Part shown: piece by piece, positions 9,630-18,472 of the stretch | How positions within the stretch are numbered: position 1 is the stretch's first letter | Layout of the letters: each line of letters starts with the position of its first letter | Source: Lentibacter algarum | Lineage (GTDB): Bacteria > Pseudomonadota > Alphaproteobacteria > Rhodobacterales > Rhodobacteraceae | Direction: 5' to 3' | DNA length: 64,000 bases | Assembly: GCF_040580765.1 (NCBI RefSeq) | Contig: NZ_CP158687.1 | Location: forward strand, 496,001-560,000 | The notes under the pieces: generated by a model | What the model was told of the DNA's origin: nothing | The model's input: only the letters and a program-made list of their open reading frames with translations | The model's database searches: none | Translations under genes and position numbers: made by a program

Positions 9630-10379
9630 TTAGCCGCCGTAAATGTCAAAGTCGAAGAACTTTTTGCCGATGGCGTCATATGTGCCATCTTCGCGGATCT
9701 GTTTGATCGCTGCGTTAAACTTCGCGGCCAGTCCTGTGTCTTCTTTGCGCATGCCAACACCGACGCCAGGTCCGAAGACTTCTTCGTCGTTGAGTTCTGC
9801 TTTCACTTCCATGTCTGGAGCGCTTGCAAGGTAATCTGCGAAGGCAATTGAGTCGCCAACAACGGCGTCAACACGGCCTGCTGTCAGGTCTTGGTTGTGC
9901 TCATCAAACGTGCTGTAGGTTTTGATTTCTGTGCCATCAAAGTGCTTTTCGGCATAGTTTTGGTGAATTGTCGAAACTTGCACGCCTACGATTTTGCCCG
10001 CAAGGCTATCTGGGCCGATGTCCATGGACTTTGGCGCCACCAGAACGGCGGGTGTGTTGTAATATTTATCGGAGAAGTTGATTGTCTCCATACGCTCGGC
10101 TGTGATTGACATTGACGCAACGATCGCGTCGATTTTGCCTGCGAGAAGAGCCGGGATGATGCCGTCCCATGCTACGTCAACGACGACGCATTCTTCTTCC
10201 ATCGCTGCACAAAGAGCGTTTTTGAGATGGACTTCAAAACCTTCCCATTCGCCTGCAGCGTTCTTTGCTGTGAAGGGTGGGTAGGCTTCGGCGGCGAAAC
10301 CGATTTTGATTTCGGCTGTGGCTGCTGTTGCCGTGAGGGCCAGAGCGGCAACTGTGCCAAGGATTGATTTAAGTTTCAT
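9630..10379 (-). CDS. Periplasmic amino acid-binding protein of the ABC system
   Basis: 249 residues with a classic signal peptide (MKLKSILGTVAALALTATAA, cleavage near TAE). The mature part is a family 3 solute-binding protein of the lysine/arginine/ornithine type: IGFAAEAYPPFTAKN, a central MSITAERMETINFSDKYY and VVGDSIAFADYL. It would capture the substrate in the periplasm and deliver it to the two permeases. It lies 24 bases after the ATPase gene. Exact ligand cannot be read from sequence; a cationic amino acid is favoured by family and by the ddaH-like neighbour. Confidence 0.92.
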   Translation of the reverse strand: MKLKSILGTVAALALTATAATAEIKIGFAAEAYPPFTAKNAAGEWEGFEVHLKNALCAAMEEECVVVDVAWDGIIPALLAGKIDAIVASMSITAERMETINFSDKYYNTPAVLVAPKSMDIGPDSLAGKIVGVQVSTIHQNYAEKHFDGTEIKTYSTFDEHNQDLTAGRVDAVVGDSIAFADYLASAPDMEVKAELNDEEVFGPGVGVGMRKEDTGLAAKFNAAIKQIREDGTYDAIGKKFFDFDIYGG

Positions 10380-10403
10380 TTTAGTCTCCCGTTTTTTTGT
10401 TGG

Positions 10404-11192
10404 TTAGTGAGTTGTTTGAATGAACGAGGCAAAACGTTCACTGCTGGGGTTCGTGAAGATGGTTTCTGGCGCGCCGCGTTCTTCGACGCGGCCTTCGTGC
10501 AGATAAACCACCTCTGACGATACATCGCGCGCAAATCGCATTTCATGCGTCACGAGGATCATGGTGCGGCCTTCTTCGGCAAGACCACGAATAACTTTGA
10601 GCACTTCGCCGACAAGCTCAGGATCAAGCGCCGATGTCGGCTCGTCAAAGAGCATAACTTTGGGCTCCATCGCCACGGCGCGCGCGATGGCGGCGCGCTG
10701 TTGTTGGCCTCCAGACAGAAACGCTGGATATTGCTCGCGTTTGTCATAAAGCCCGACGCGCTCAAGAATACCTTCAGCGCGCTCGCGGGCCTCGGCTTTG
10801 GGCACTCCAAGTACCTGCACTTGACCTTCCATGACGTTTTGCAACACGGTCATATGCTGCCAAAGATTGAAGCTTTGAAAGACCATGCCAAGTTGAGAGC
10901 GCAGCCGCGCGACTTGTTTCTTGTCCGATGGCACGCGGTCTTTTCCGCTGCCTTTGAATTTTACGTCTTCGCCCGAGAGGCGGATCGTGCCCGCGGTGGG
11001 AAGTTCCAGAAGGTTTATGCAGCGCAAAAATGTGCTTTTGCCCGACCCAGAGGAGCCAACAATTGAGACGACATCGCCTTCACGCGCGGTCATGGACACA
11101 CCTTTGAGGACCTCTAGGTCTCCAAATGATTTGTGCAAGTCTTCTACTTCTAGCGTGGCAGCCGTGGTGTTTTTGTTTGATTTATCGGTCAT
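10404..11192 (-). CDS. Polar amino acid ABC transporter ATP-binding protein
   Basis: 262-residue cytoplasmic ATPase. Walker A GSSGSGKST, Q-loop region, signature LSGGQQQR, Walker B VMLFDEPTSALD and switch His in LVTHE are all intact, so it should be active. The start at 11192 (MTDKSNKNT) is preferred; the frame stays open 60 bases further upstream but that segment does not look like the family. First gene of the operon ATPase, binding protein, permease, permease, amidinohydrolase. The promoter should lie in the 135 bases between it and the racemase-like gene stop. Confidence 0.93.
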   Translation of the reverse strand: MTDKSNKNTTAATLEVEDLHKSFGDLEVLKGVSMTAREGDVVSIVGSSGSGKSTFLRCINLLELPTAGTIRLSGEDVKFKGSGKDRVPSDKKQVARLRSQLGMVFQSFNLWQHMTVLQNVMEGQVQVLGVPKAEARERAEGILERVGLYDKREQYPAFLSGGQQQRAAIARAVAMEPKVMLFDEPTSALDPELVGEVLKVIRGLAEEGRTMILVTHEMRFARDVSSEVVYLHEGRVEERGAPETIFTNPSSERFASFIQTTH

Positions 11193-11327
11193 GCGCTTTT
11201 TATTGATCTCCCCGTACGGCCCCGCGATAGACAGAGAATCTCTTGGCCGCAACGATCCGAGCTTAGTTTCTTGGGGTCAATTGGCAATCTTTTTCTTAAT
11301 TTCAGCTGGTTGCCCTTTGGGAACCGC

Positions 11328-12029
11328 CTAGAAACTGCGGGGCGCGAGGCCAGCTTCAAACCAGCTCACTAAGCTGTAAATTGAATAGACGGGGAGCCCC
11401 GTTGCTTCCGCAACAGCGGCGGCATAGGGCGGCATGTTGGTACATTCGAGCACAAGTGCGCCTACGTGAGGGTGCGCGGCGCAAAGCTGTTTTGCGGCGG
11501 CGGTGATTTCGGCTTTTGAGGCGTCAACGTCAAGCTCAGGCTTGTTGCCAAGGATAGCAGTGCTAAATGCACCGTCGTCTGTGCCGATGATCGGGGTGTC
11601 GAGGGGTGCGCCCGCAGCTTTTAGGTGGGCGGCTGTCAGGCTTTCGGCTGAAATGGTGAGTACTGCGGCACACTTGCCTGAGGGCAAAAGAGCGTTGATG
11701 GTTGGAATTTGCATGAGCGAGGATGTTGCGACAGGGACGCCTAGCGCGGACTTGAGATCGTCTTGCAGGAGCGACAGGAACCCACAGGTTGTTGTGATTC
11801 CTGTGCAGCCGTTGGCAATGAGCTTTTGGCCTGCTTCAATGAAGGCGTTGAGCATTTGGGTTGGGTCGCCTTTGACAATCGCGTCAGGGGTTGCGCCTTT
11901 GACCACCTCGTAGCGCACGTGAAAGGGCCAGCTTTCCGGATTGCCGATGTCGCCCAAGATGCGTGGAAACGCTGTGTCGAGCAGTAGGATTCCGAGGCGC
12001 GGTTTTATCTGCTGTTCTGGCTGTGTCAT
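11328..12029 (-). CDS. Aspartate/glutamate racemase family protein
   Basis: 233 residues. The two catalytic cysteines expected of the Asp/Glu racemase superfamily are seen in ITTTCGF and LECTNMP. The start at 12029 (MTQPEQQIKPRLGILLLD) replaces a much longer open frame whose upstream part is low-complexity non-protein-like sequence overlapping the LysR gene. It could racemise an amino or hydantoin-type acid or act as a decarboxylase; the family is broad. It follows the LysR gene on the same strand and sits beside a DadA-like D-amino acid oxidase and a TRAP transporter, which suggests a D-amino acid or related route (inference). It is not the EutA type of ectoine clusters. Confidence 0.75.
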   Translation of the reverse strand: MTQPEQQIKPRLGILLLDTAFPRILGDIGNPESWPFHVRYEVVKGATPDAIVKGDPTQMLNAFIEAGQKLIANGCTGITTTCGFLSLLQDDLKSALGVPVATSSLMQIPTINALLPSGKCAAVLTISAESLTAAHLKAAGAPLDTPIIGTDDGAFSTAILGNKPELDVDASKAEITAAAKQLCAAHPHVGALVLECTNMPPYAAAVAEATGLPVYSIYSLVSWFEAGLAPRSF

Positions 12030-12078
12030 TTGGCCCTCATTTTGGGTTCTGGCCGTTCTGGGCGCTGGATAACTTTGC

Positions 12079-12978
12079 TTAGCTGGGCGTTTGGTAGGGC
12101 TCAAGCTCCTTGAGAAGCAGCTCAAGGAAATCCTTTGCCGTTTGGGACAGCGGGCGCGTCGCCGAAGTGATGACGGCCATATCCATGTTGATGGCTGGTT
12201 CAAAGGCGCGTGAGACAAAACGGGGATCGAAGTCGTGCTCAAGCACGAAGGGGTCAAGCAAAGACACGCCCATACCTTCTTTTACAAAACTCAGCAGATT
12301 CTTGAAAAGATGTGAGTGCACGCGTGTGCGCATTGGAATGCCGGCATCGGCGAAAGCCTCGCGTAGGCGGCGGTGCGTCATGTGATCAGGCCCCATGGCT
12401 ATAATGGGCGTATCGCCGAGCAATTCGGGTGTCAAAACATCATACTGCGCGAGCGGATCGTCGCGATGAATTGCGAGGCGAGTTTGGACATGAAGCGGAT
12501 AGACCGTGAGTGTGTCATAGAGCAGAGGGCGCTCGCATATCCCGATTTCAAAAAGTCCAGATGTGACCCATTCCTGAATTTTGGTCGAATACTGGGACTG
12601 AAACGAGATGTTCATATCAGGTCGGTCTTTGGCGAATTTTGCGATGACCGCTGGAATAAAGCCAAATGACATCGAGTGTTGCGACGCGACTTGGAGCTGA
12701 CCCGCTTGCTTGTTTTGCAAATCAACGACTGTTTGGGTGACGTGGTCGAGGCCGCGCACGACGGTATCGATTTCGCGGAAGAGCATCGCCGCTTCGGGCG
12801 TTTGTACAAGGCGGCCATGTACACGCTCAAAAAGTGGCAGGCCTGTTTGGCGCTCGAGCTGAGCTAAGAGATTCGAAATTCCTGGCTGAGAAATCCCAAG
12901 TGCTTCGGCGGCGCCTGTTACGGTCCCGCTTTCGACGATGGCATGGAAGGCTTGAAGTTGTCTGAATCTAAGGCGCAT
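12079..12978 (-). CDS. LysR family transcriptional regulator
   Basis: 299 residues. N-terminal winged helix-turn-helix (residues 4-60, with TGAAEALGISQPGISNLLAQLE), then a two-lobe effector-binding domain. Transcribed divergently from the DadA/TRAP operon across a 101-base gap that holds a long inverted repeat, the usual LysR arrangement, so it most likely controls that operon and itself. The racemase-like gene lies 49 bases downstream on the same strand. Inducer unknown, probably the substrate of the TRAP system. Confidence 0.92.
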   Translation of the reverse strand: MRLRFRQLQAFHAIVESGTVTGAAEALGISQPGISNLLAQLERQTGLPLFERVHGRLVQTPEAAMLFREIDTVVRGLDHVTQTVVDLQNKQAGQLQVASQHSMSFGFIPAVIAKFAKDRPDMNISFQSQYSTKIQEWVTSGLFEIGICERPLLYDTLTVYPLHVQTRLAIHRDDPLAQYDVLTPELLGDTPIIAMGPDHMTHRRLREAFADAGIPMRTRVHSHLFKNLLSFVKEGMGVSLLDPFVLEHDFDPRFVSRAFEPAINMDMAVITSATRPLSQTAKDFLELLLKELEPYQTPS

Positions 12979-12980
12979 GC

Positions 12981-13027
12981 AAATACAGTATAATAAAAAG
13001 TTATGTGAAGGCTATTTAATTGTATTT
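12981..13027. promoter_or_regulatory. Candidate LysR operator between lysR and the DadA/TRAP operon
   Basis: An inverted repeat, AAATACA (12981-12987) and TGTATTT (13021-13027), flanks an AT-rich core in the divergent promoter region. LysR regulators usually bind such partly symmetric sites beside the divergent promoter. Function is inferred from position. Confidence 0.45.
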
Positions 13028-13079
13028 GAAATGATGCAGGGGACTCCGCATGCTAAATCCAGCGATAGGGGAACGCGTA

Positions 13080-14327
13080 ATGAAGTCAGAGCACATTGTG
13101 ATTGTCGGAGCTGGGATCGTTGGCGCTGCCAGTGCGATATGGCTGCGGCGCGCAGGCAAGGAAGTTACGCTGATTGATAAGGGCGAGCCAGGAATGGGAG
13201 CGTCTTATGGCAACGGCTGTATTTTGGCCAGTTCCTCTGTTGTGCCTGTTACAGGGCCGGGTTTGCTCCGCAAGGCGCCAGCTTATCTGGCCGATCCGAA
13301 TTTTCCATTGTTCATGCGTTGGAGCTACCTCCCAAAACTTGTGCCTTGGCTTGTGCGTTATATGAGCCATGCGAATGCTGGCGATACGCGTCGGATCAGC
13401 CAAGGTTTGACCACTATTGTCGGGGACAGCCTTGAGCAACATCAGGCCCTGACGCATGGGACAGACGCCTCCAAATGGGTGTGCGAGTCCGACTATTCCT
13501 TTGTTTATAAAGACCGTGCAGCCTTTGACGCAGATGCCTTTAGCTGGAAGCTGCGCGCCGAGGCGGGCTTTGTGCCTGAGCTTGTGGAGGGGGACGAAGT
13601 CCATGAGCGGGAACCAATCCTGAGCGAAGCGGCGGGACTTCTTGCTGTCATGAAAAATCATGGGTTCATTCTCAACCCCGGCTCATATGTGAAAGATCTC
13701 GTGGCGCTTCTGGAGCAGCTGGGCGGGCGCTTTGTGCAGGCCGAAGTGAAAGATTTTGATGTGAGCGGTGGCGCGGTGTCAGCTGTAGAAACAACCGAGG
13801 GACGCTTTGAATGTGACAAGGCTGTGATCGCTTCGGGTGTCTGGTCCAAGCCGTTGATGGGCAAGCTTGGTATCAGCGTGCCGCTTGAGGCCGAGCGGGG
13901 ATATCACATTGTTTACAAAGGGCCGAGCGAAGTCCCAAACAACCCGATGATGTTGGCTGAGGGCAAATTTGTTGCAACAGCTATGAATCAGGGGCTACGC
14001 TGCGCTGGCATCGTTGAATTTGGCGGGCTGACAGAGGAGCGTTCCAAAGCGCCTCTCGCTCTGCTGCGCAAAAAAGTGAAAGCGTTTTTTCCAAGGCTTG
14101 AAGCCGACGGAGAAGAAGAGTGGCTTGGCTTTCGACCTGCCCCTACCGACAGCTTGCCGCTGATTGGTGAGGTTGGAACGAGCGGTGTTTTTGCCGCGTT
14201 TGGCCATCACCACATTGGCCTGACAGGTGGGCCAAAGACGGGTCGGCTTGTGGCTGACATGATTACGGGGCAGCATTCTAACAATGATATGCGCCCCTTT
14301 CAGCCTATGCGCTTTGCTAAGGGCTAA
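13080..14327 (+). CDS. DadA-like FAD-dependent D-amino acid dehydrogenase/oxidase
   Basis: 415-residue flavoprotein of the DAO family. N-terminal dinucleotide fold IVIVGAGIVGAASAIWLRRAG (ADP-binding GxGxxG), glycine/D-amino acid oxidase core, and a C-terminal FAD loop ending FGHHHIGLTGGPKTGR. The ATG at 13080 is chosen for its AGGGGA site; an ATG 30 bases upstream is also in frame. First gene of an operon with DctP, DctQ and DctM, so the TRAP system probably imports its substrate (a D-amino acid, N-methyl amino acid or proline derivative). With the nearby racemase-like gene, this suggests a D/L interconversion and oxidation route. Confidence 0.82.
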   Translation: MKSEHIVIVGAGIVGAASAIWLRRAGKEVTLIDKGEPGMGASYGNGCILASSSVVPVTGPGLLRKAPAYLADPNFPLFMRWSYLPKLVPWLVRYMSHANAGDTRRISQGLTTIVGDSLEQHQALTHGTDASKWVCESDYSFVYKDRAAFDADAFSWKLRAEAGFVPELVEGDEVHEREPILSEAAGLLAVMKNHGFILNPGSYVKDLVALLEQLGGRFVQAEVKDFDVSGGAVSAVETTEGRFECDKAVIASGVWSKPLMGKLGISVPLEAERGYHIVYKGPSEVPNNPMMLAEGKFVATAMNQGLRCAGIVEFGGLTEERSKAPLALLRKKVKAFFPRLEADGEEEWLGFRPAPTDSLPLIGEVGTSGVFAAFGHHHIGLTGGPKTGRLVADMITGQHSNNDMRPFQPMRFAKG

Positions 14328-14367
14328 ACAAACCAAGAAACTGAAGAAACCAAAGGGAGAAAAGACA

Positions 14368-15351
14368 ATGAAGACACTGACACATAAATTGAGCACTGCT
14401 GCGGCGAGTGTTGCTTTGGCGATTGCGGCGAATGCTGCTTCGGCAGAAAAGTGGGATATGCCAATGGCGTATGCCGCGAGCAACTTCCACTCTGAAATGG
14501 GCGTCGTGTTTGCTGATAAAGTACGAGAGTACACGGGCGGCGAGATCGACATTACGGTTCATCCAGGCGGCTCACTGTTTAAGGGCGGCGAAATCAAACG
14601 CGCAGTCCAGACAGGGCAAGCGCCAATCGGCGAACGCTTTATGAGTGCTCACGCGAACGAAGCACCGCTTTTGGGCTGGGACAACGTGCCGTTTATTGCC
14701 ACAAACTACGCGGACAACGAAAAGCTCTGGGCGGCCGCGAAAGACAAAGTAAACGGGCAGCTTGCGGAGCAAAACCTTGTCACGCTTTATACCTGTGCAT
14801 GGCCGGGGCAGGGCTTTTACTTCAAGAAGCCAGTGGCGTCTTCTGCCGATACGCAGGGCGTAAAATTCCGCTCTTATAACACAGCGACAGCGACATTTGC
14901 CGAAGAGCTCGGAATGATTCCTGTTCAGGTTGAAGCTGCAGAACTGAGCCAAGCTTTGGCGACTGGTGTTGCCGAGGCGTTCATTTCGTCAGGTTCGACA
15001 GGCTATGACCGCAAAGTCTGGGAAACGCTGACCCACTACTACAAAGTCAACGCCTGGCACCCACGTAACTATGTGATGGTAAACAAAGGTGTTTGGGATG
15101 GGCTGAGCGCAGATATGCAGGCCTCTGTTCAAAAAGCGGCGGACGAAACCGGCGTGGCCTGTAATGCCAAATCTGCAAGTCTGGCGGACTGGTATTTTGA
15201 ACAGCTCGAAGCCAATGGCATGGTCGTTGAAGATGCTGCGCCTGAGTTCCTCGCGGAGCTTCAAAAAATTGGCGCGAAGATGCAAAGTGACTGGGTGGCC
15301 GAAGCGGGTGCTGATGCCCAAGCCATTCTCGATGCATATAACGCAAACTAA
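14368..15351 (+). CDS. TRAP transporter substrate-binding protein DctP
   Basis: 327 residues with a signal peptide (KLSTAAASVALAIAANAASA, cleavage before EKWDMPMAY). The mature protein has the DctP fold: VHPGGSLFKGGEIKRAVQTGQ and the conserved ligand-binding stretch GVKFRSYNTATATFAEELG, whose Arg usually grips a substrate carboxylate. The start at 14368 has an AGGGAGA site; an earlier open-frame start overlaps the DadA gene. Delivers substrate to DctQM. A stable hairpin follows, probably allowing more binding protein than membrane subunits. Confidence 0.93.
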   Translation: MKTLTHKLSTAAASVALAIAANAASAEKWDMPMAYAASNFHSEMGVVFADKVREYTGGEIDITVHPGGSLFKGGEIKRAVQTGQAPIGERFMSAHANEAPLLGWDNVPFIATNYADNEKLWAAAKDKVNGQLAEQNLVTLYTCAWPGQGFYFKKPVASSADTQGVKFRSYNTATATFAEELGMIPVQVEAAELSQALATGVAEAFISSGSTGYDRKVWETLTHYYKVNAWHPRNYVMVNKGVWDGLSADMQASVQKAADETGVACNAKSASLADWYFEQLEANGMVVEDAAPEFLAELQKIGAKMQSDWVAEAGADAQAILDAYNAN

Positions 15352-15373
15352 AAACGTAAGCTAAGCTTGGGTG

Positions 15374-15400
15374 GCCTCATCGTACGCAGTGCGGTGAGGC
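15374..15400 (+). other. dctP-dctQ intercistronic stem-loop
   Basis: GCCTCATCGTA at 15374-15384 pairs over 11 positions (two G-T pairs) with the run ending GGTGAGGC at 15400, leaving a 5-base loop. No U-run follows. Hairpins here commonly protect the abundant binding-protein message from 3' decay while letting some transcription continue into the membrane genes. Confidence 0.65.
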
Positions 15401-15438
15401 TGCTAAACCTTATAAATAAATAAAAAAGGGGGAGGGTC

Positions 15439-16152
15439 ATGAGAGATTGGCAAGCGTTTCTGGGGCTGCCTTTATGGGTCTGGCTCTTTGTTTTTCCGAC
15501 AGTTTTGGCGCTCTATTGCTTGTGGAAAGGCCCGTCTGCGGCGCGGATGTTGCAGCCTTTGTGGCGCGTGCTAGATAAAATTTACGCGTTCGCGGGCGCT
15601 GTGGCTGCTGTCTTTATGGTGGCCATCCTTTTGCTGATCATTGGTCAGATGGTTGCCCGATGGTCCAATGTTACCTTCCCAGGATCAACGGAATATGCAG
15701 GCTACGCCATGGCCGCGACCTCGTTTTTTGCGCTTGCTTATACGCTGACGCAAGGTGCGCACATCAGGGTTTCGATTTTTCTCAACCTCAATGCGTTTAC
15801 CAAATTCTGGCTTGATGCGCTTGCGATGTGGATTGCTGCGGTGACGGCAACATATTTTGCGCGCTATGCCATCAAGACCAACATTATGTCTGAGATGTTG
15901 AATGACCGCACACAGGGGCAGGACTTTACGCCCGAGTGGCTGATCACGTTCTTCTCGATGTTTGCGACCTCGCCGCTGAAGTGGGGCGAGCTTTGGGCGA
16001 ACTCAGCTGAGGGCTGGGTTTACACGCCTGTCTGGCTGCCACAGTTGCCGATGTCGATCGGAACCGTGCTTTTGGCGGTTGCGATCTGGGACTATCTCAC
16101 ACGCCTGCTTTGCTATCGCGAAACACAAATTCATGGAGAGGTTCTAGAATGA
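15439..16152 (+). CDS. TRAP transporter small membrane subunit DctQ
   Basis: 237 residues, longer than the usual 160-200 because of an N-terminal hydrophobic segment and a loop (residues about 155-185) before the last helix. Four or five membrane segments; the conserved GxxxRV-like motif appears as QGAHIRVSIFL. Works with DctM as the sodium-coupled membrane complex. GGGGGAGG-like site before the ATG. Its stop overlaps the DctM start by four bases. Confidence 0.9.
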   Translation: MRDWQAFLGLPLWVWLFVFPTVLALYCLWKGPSAARMLQPLWRVLDKIYAFAGAVAAVFMVAILLLIIGQMVARWSNVTFPGSTEYAGYAMAATSFFALAYTLTQGAHIRVSIFLNLNAFTKFWLDALAMWIAAVTATYFARYAIKTNIMSEMLNDRTQGQDFTPEWLITFFSMFATSPLKWGELWANSAEGWVYTPVWLPQLPMSIGTVLLAVAIWDYLTRLLCYRETQIHGEVLE

Positions 16153-17462
16153 GCGAACTTTACGCCACAGTTATTTTCCTCTTCGTTCTCTTTGCGCTTT
16201 TGGGGGGCTCTGTCTGGATCGGGCTTGCTCTTATGGGTGTCGCTTGGGTTGGCATGGAGCTGTTCACAATGCGCCCCGCAGGCGACGCGATGATCACAAC
16301 GATCTGGTCGGGTGCTTCAAGCTGGACGCTTACGGCGCTGCCGCTCTTTATTTGGATGGGCGAAATCCTGTATCGAACACGATTATCCGAGGACATGTTC
16401 CGAGGGCTTGCGCCTTGGATGCGCTATTTGCCAGGGGGACTGCTGCATACGAATATCGCAGGCTGCACCATTTTTGCGGCTGTCTCGGGCTCTTCGGCTG
16501 CAACGCTCAATATGGTTGGCAAGATGTCGATCCCCGAGTTGCGCGAGCGCGGCTACCCTGAGTTCATGATTATTGGGACGCTTGCGGGCGCTGCCACCTT
16601 GGGGCTGATGATCCCGCCGTCTCTCACGCTGATTGTTTATGGCGTGACGATCAATGAAAGCATCACCAAGCTGTTTATGGCAGGTGTCTTTCCTGGTCTG
16701 GTTTTGGCAGGGCTTTTTATGCTCTACATCATTGCTTGGCACTATCTTTACCCAGACCAGCGCCCAGAGCCTGAACCCAAGATGTCTTTCTCAAAGCGTA
16801 TGGCGGAGAGCCGCTTTCTGCTGCCGCTTTTCGGGCTTGTGTTTATTGTCATCGGCTCGATGTATTCTGGCTATGCCACAGCAACGGAAGCCGCCGCTGT
16901 GGGGGTCTTTGGGGCTTTGGTCTTGTCGGCTGTGCAGGGCTCGCTTGATTGGAACACCTTTAAGCAGGCGCTCATGGGGGCAACCAAGACCTCGGCGATG
17001 ATTGCCTTCATCCTGATGGGCGCAGCGTTCTTGTCGCTGTCTATGGGCTTCACGGGCCTGCCGCGTGCGCTTGCGGGGTTGATTGACAGCTACAATCTTT
17101 CGCCGGTTGCGCTGATTGCTGTCTTGACGCTGTTCTATTTGGTGCTTGGCATGTTCATGGACGGGCTGTCCTCGGTGGTTTTGACCATGGCGATTGTCGA
17201 GCCGATGATCCGAGCAGCGGGGATTGATGTGATCTGGTTTGGGATCTTCCTCGTGGTGGTGATCGAGACGGCGCAGGTTACGCCGCCGATTGGATTTAAT
17301 CTGTTCGTTTTGCAAGGCATGACGCGCCATGAGATCAGCTATATCGCCAAAACGGCCATTCCGATGGTTGGCCTCATGCTTTTGATGGTTGTGATCCTTG
17401 TTATCTTCCCCGAGTTGGCGACGTGGTTGCCTGACAATATCCGTCAGGGTGCTTCGGGCTAG
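16149..17462 (+). CDS. TRAP transporter large membrane subunit DctM
   Basis: 437 residues, about twelve membrane helices, the transport subunit. Family marks include SGSSAATLNMVGKMSIPEL and the helix-hairpin repeats IPPSLTLIVYG and TPPIGFNLFVLQG. The ATG at 16149 overlaps the dctQ stop (ATGA), indicating coupled translation. The next gene, a BASS-like permease, follows after two bases. Confidence 0.95.
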   Translation: MSELYATVIFLFVLFALLGGSVWIGLALMGVAWVGMELFTMRPAGDAMITTIWSGASSWTLTALPLFIWMGEILYRTRLSEDMFRGLAPWMRYLPGGLLHTNIAGCTIFAAVSGSSAATLNMVGKMSIPELRERGYPEFMIIGTLAGAATLGLMIPPSLTLIVYGVTINESITKLFMAGVFPGLVLAGLFMLYIIAWHYLYPDQRPEPEPKMSFSKRMAESRFLLPLFGLVFIVIGSMYSGYATATEAAAVGVFGALVLSAVQGSLDWNTFKQALMGATKTSAMIAFILMGAAFLSLSMGFTGLPRALAGLIDSYNLSPVALIAVLTLFYLVLGMFMDGLSSVVLTMAIVEPMIRAAGIDVIWFGIFLVVVIETAQVTPPIGFNLFVLQGMTRHEISYIAKTAIPMVGLMLLMVVILVIFPELATWLPDNIRQGASG

Positions 17463-17464
17463 CG

Positions 17465-18400
17465 ATGCTCGTGGCACTTGGCTTTGTGGCCAAGCACGGG
17501 CGCTGGGCGTTGGTGCTTGGTCTTTTGGGTGGGCTAGTGTTGCCCGAGCTTGCACAGGCTTTAAAGCCATGGCTGGCTGAGCTTGTGTTGTTGCTTTTGT
17601 TTTTGACAGGGTTGCGTGTTGGCCATCGTGACGCGCTGTTGGGGCTAAAAGGAGTGCGCCGTACGCTTGCGGTTGTGTTGAGTTATCAACTTGCTCTGCC
17701 TTTGCTCGCGCTTGCGGGGTTTTGGCTTTTTGGCCTCGCGGGCTCACCCTACGCTATCGCCTTTACATTGATGCTTGCGGCGCCCTCCGTGACGGGGAGC
17801 CCGAATATTTCGATCTTGCTTGGCCACGCGCCTGAGCCTGCGTTTCGCCTCCTTATTCTGGGGACCGCGCTGTTGCCGCTGACGGTTATTCCTGTGTTTT
17901 GGTTCAGTCCTGAGTTGGGTGATCTGAATGCAGCGCTTTTGGCCTCTGGCAAGTTGCTCCTATCAATTTGGGCTGCCATAGGACTGGCTTTTCTAACACG
18001 TCATATCGCTTTGCCCGAGCTAGAAGGAGAGCGCCGCGCCGCTCTTGACGGGGTTATGTCTATCGCGCTTGCGGTTATTGTGATCGGCTTGATGAGTGCT
18101 TTGGGGCCTGCGATCAAGGCCATTCCTTTGGAAGTCGGCAAGTGGCTCGCACTCGTGCTCGTGGTGAACTTTGGGTTGCAGGCCTCTGCCTATCTTTTGT
18201 TGGGCCAGAACATGGTAGAGGAAGAGGTCGTGCCCTTTTCGATTGTGGCAGGAAACCGCAATGTCGCTTTGTTTTTCGTCGCTTTGCCCGTCACGCAGTC
18301 CCCTGAATTTTTGATATTTTTGGGGTGCTATCAGATCCCGATGTATCTCACTGTAATCTTGATGCGGCCCCTGTTTGGCAGGCCGTCAACAGAGTGTTGA
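17465..18400 (+). CDS. Bile acid:sodium symporter (BASS)-like membrane protein
   Basis: 311 residues, mostly hydrophobic, about nine or ten membrane segments. The two crossing-helix regions of the BASS/SBF fold look represented by APSVTGSPNISILLG and SIVAGNRNVALFFVALP. Immediately follows dctM (2 bases) and precedes the EutB-like gene, so it belongs to the same transcription unit. It may import or export a metabolite of the pathway; substrate unknown. Having both a TRAP system and a BASS-type carrier in one operon is unusual. Confidence 0.72.
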   Translation: MLVALGFVAKHGRWALVLGLLGGLVLPELAQALKPWLAELVLLLLFLTGLRVGHRDALLGLKGVRRTLAVVLSYQLALPLLALAGFWLFGLAGSPYAIAFTLMLAAPSVTGSPNISILLGHAPEPAFRLLILGTALLPLTVIPVFWFSPELGDLNAALLASGKLLLSIWAAIGLAFLTRHIALPELEGERRAALDGVMSIALAVIVIGLMSALGPAIKAIPLEVGKWLALVLVVNFGLQASAYLLLGQNMVEEEVVPFSIVAGNRNVALFFVALPVTQSPEFLIFLGCYQIPMYLTVILMRPLFGRPSTEC

Positions 18401-18472
18401 CGGGTTCGATTTGGGGCTGACACAGGCGGTTTGCTGTGCTTTCAGAGAATAGAATGGGACAGTGGGGGGCTT

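Noticed and set aside
16791..17747. 318-residue minus frame opposite dctM and the BASS-like gene
   Set aside because: Antisense shadow of hydrophobic coding sequence, rich in Gln, His and Arg; no motif.
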